NCBI GenBank assembly: GCA_017882835.1 | Contig: JADGOU010000040.1 | Span: 1 to 14,540 of the forward strand | Length of the DNA stretch: 14,540 nucleotides | Source of the DNA: Frankiaceae bacterium | Lineage (GTDB): Bacteria > Actinomycetota > Actinomycetes > JADGOU01 | Direction: 5' to 3' | Shown: positions 13,700-14,540 of the stretch, one piece after another | Layout: each line of letters starts with the position of its first letter | Numbering within the stretch: position 1 is the first letter of the stretch | Program-made: the position numbers and the translations under genes | The notes under the pieces: generated by a model | What the model saw: only the letters and a program-made list of their open reading frames with translations | The model's database searches: none | What the model was told of the DNA's origin: nothing

Positions 13700-14244
13700 C
13701 CCGATTCCTCGAAGGCCAGGCGCAGCGCCCGCAGCGCGTAGTAGACCCGGGACTTGACGGTGCCCGGGCGGACGCCGAGTACGAGGGCGGCTTCGGCTAC
13801 GGACCGCCCCCGGTAGTAGGTCTCCACCAGCGCCGCACGGTGCGGCGGACTGAGCGTGGCCAGCGCCTCGGCAACCTGCCAGGCCTGCAGCGCCCGGTCC
13901 AGCTCATCCGGGGCGGCAAGCGTCGCCAGCGCGTCGGGAGTCGTCTCGATCGGCCGGGCGCGGCGCGCCCGGTGGGCATCGACGGCCACCCGCGCCGCGA
14001 CAGTGAACAGCCAGGGCCGCAGCGGCCGAGAGTCGGCGGCCAACCCCTCCGCGTGCTGCCACGCCCGCAGCAGCGTCTCCTGCACGACATCCTCGGCCTG
14101 CCCCCGGTCGCCGATCAGCCGGGTCGCATAGGCCAACAGGGCCGGTCCATGCTCGGCGTAGACAGCGCGTACGAAATTGGCGTCTGGATCGTCGCCGGGC
14201 GCGGATCCGGTCGCGTCGGATTGTTCGCCCACACTGACTGTCAC
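13687..14244 (-). CDS. ECF RNA polymerase sigma factor (SigL-like)
   Basis: A 185-residue extracytoplasmic-function sigma factor. Region 2 (about 24-95) contains GDRGQAEDVVQETLLRAWQH and the RPWLFTVAARVAVDAHRARR stretch that meets the -10 element. Region 4 (about 121-175) has LSPPHRAALVETYYRGRS and the helix-turn-helix SVAEAALVLGVRPGTVKSRV for the -35 element. Wording and order are very close to SigL of Mycobacterium as I remember it, including the YYRG stretch and GTVKSR. Start GTG 14244 (MTVSVGEQ) is not preceded by a strong ribosome binding site, so a shorter form is possible. The gene overlaps the anti-sigma gene, forming one operon, and is divergent from a membrane-protein frame at the window edge. 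Self-regulation is usual for this class, but I could not place its promoter. Confidence 0.88.
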   Translation of the reverse strand: MTVSVGEQSDATGSAPGDDPDANFVRAVYAEHGPALLAYATRLIGDRGQAEDVVQETLLRAWQHAEGLAADSRPLRPWLFTVAARVAVDAHRARRARPIETTPDALATLAAPDELDRALQAWQVAEALATLSPPHRAALVETYYRGRSVAEAALVLGVRPGTVKSRVYYALRALRLAFEESGWTT

Positions 14245-14338
14245 GGCCCAACCCGCCTATTCGTTCACTGTCGCGATGAACCGAATGGACCTGACCGCCG
14301 TGACGTCCGTCATGAGCGCCGGCCGCAACTCCCGCTAG

Positions 14339-14540
14339 CTTGACCTGCTGCGCCTGTTGACCGCCGTCGCCCTGGTCACCGATAGCTACGTGTACGTCGA
14401 AGACGCAAGCATCTACGCCCCCGTCCAGCCCGGGGGATCGAGCACGCGGGCTGAGCTGTTCTGGGCGGAGTCCGCAATCGCCGTCACCAGCGCGGTCCTC
14501 ATTCTCCTTTGGCGGCGCCGTAAGTTCGTGGAGGTCGGGC
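14339..14540 (+). CDS. Partial membrane protein, start uncertain, possible nonsense mutation
   Basis: The frame runs off the window edge. It reads LDLLRLLTAVALVTDSYVYV, then EDASIYAPVQ and, after an ELFWAESAIA segment, a second helix VTSAVLILLWRRR. This is the pattern of small actinobacterial multi-helix membrane proteins that begin near this point. No ATG lies in the open part; CTG 14345, CTG 14348 or TTG 14357 would be needed. In the same frame upstream, ATG 14276 (MNRMDLTAVTSVMSAGRNSR) leads straight into TAG 14336-14338 and then this sequence. Either the true start is a weak codon behind the TAG, or TAG is a nonsense mutation in a longer gene. It is divergent from the ECF sigma gene across 31 bases if ATG 14276 is used. 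Function unknown. Confidence 0.5.

Noticed and set aside
14244..14275. ECF-type autoregulated promoter before the sigma gene
   Set aside because: A TGAAC element can be read on the minus strand, but the matching -10 would overlap the start codon, so the assignment is not supportable.

Overview
This window is high-GC DNA with codons that mostly end in G or C and GTG starts next to ATG. Its gene content points to an actinobacterium: a DUF222-type HNH endonuclease tail, an F420-type LLM oxidoreductase, a SigL-like ECF sigma factor with a zinc anti-sigma factor, and a PknB-type kinase. No species can be named from the sequence alone.

Left part (1-7194) is ordinary and well packed. It holds the tail of an HNH endonuclease and, behind a hairpin, a convergent P-loop nucleoside/nucleotide kinase. 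A divergent short-chain dehydrogenase follows, then a leftward pair made of an LLM-class oxidoreductase and a YbdK-type carboxylate-amine ligase. A rightward transmembrane Ser/Thr kinase, an aldose-1-epimerase-like gene and a tRNA-Lys(CTT) complete this part. Two intergenic spaces carry short tandem repeats of 14 and 16 bp. The kinase has a clear glycine loop upstream of every canonical in-frame start codon; the best-placed start reads GTA.

Middle part (7195-12376) is a graveyard beginning directly 3' of the tRNA-Lys gene. It contains a frameshifted leftward remnant that looks like a PD-(D/E)xK nuclease, rightward remnants including a coiled coil, a frameshifted leftward remnant with an LYLNLY motif, the 3' third of a phenylacetate-CoA ligase gene, an internal piece of a Tn3-family transposase gene, and the 3' part of a tyrosinase gene with at least five frame changes. 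The last three sit practically end to end. One intact gene of lower GC lies inside it, a six-helix GPR1/FUN34/YaaH acetate transporter with its own plausible promoter.

Right part (12377-14540) begins with an intact small protein gene with a strong ribosome binding site, just behind the wrecked tyrosinase gene. Then come the leftward ECF sigma/anti-sigma pair and, at the edge, a divergent membrane-protein reading frame interrupted near its start by an in-frame TAG.

I found no CRISPR array, rRNA, phage module or complete defence system. The strongest leads are the tyrosinase-associated small protein, the start-less kinase, and the tRNA-adjacent island of broken genes. Family assignments come from recognised motifs, without database searches.
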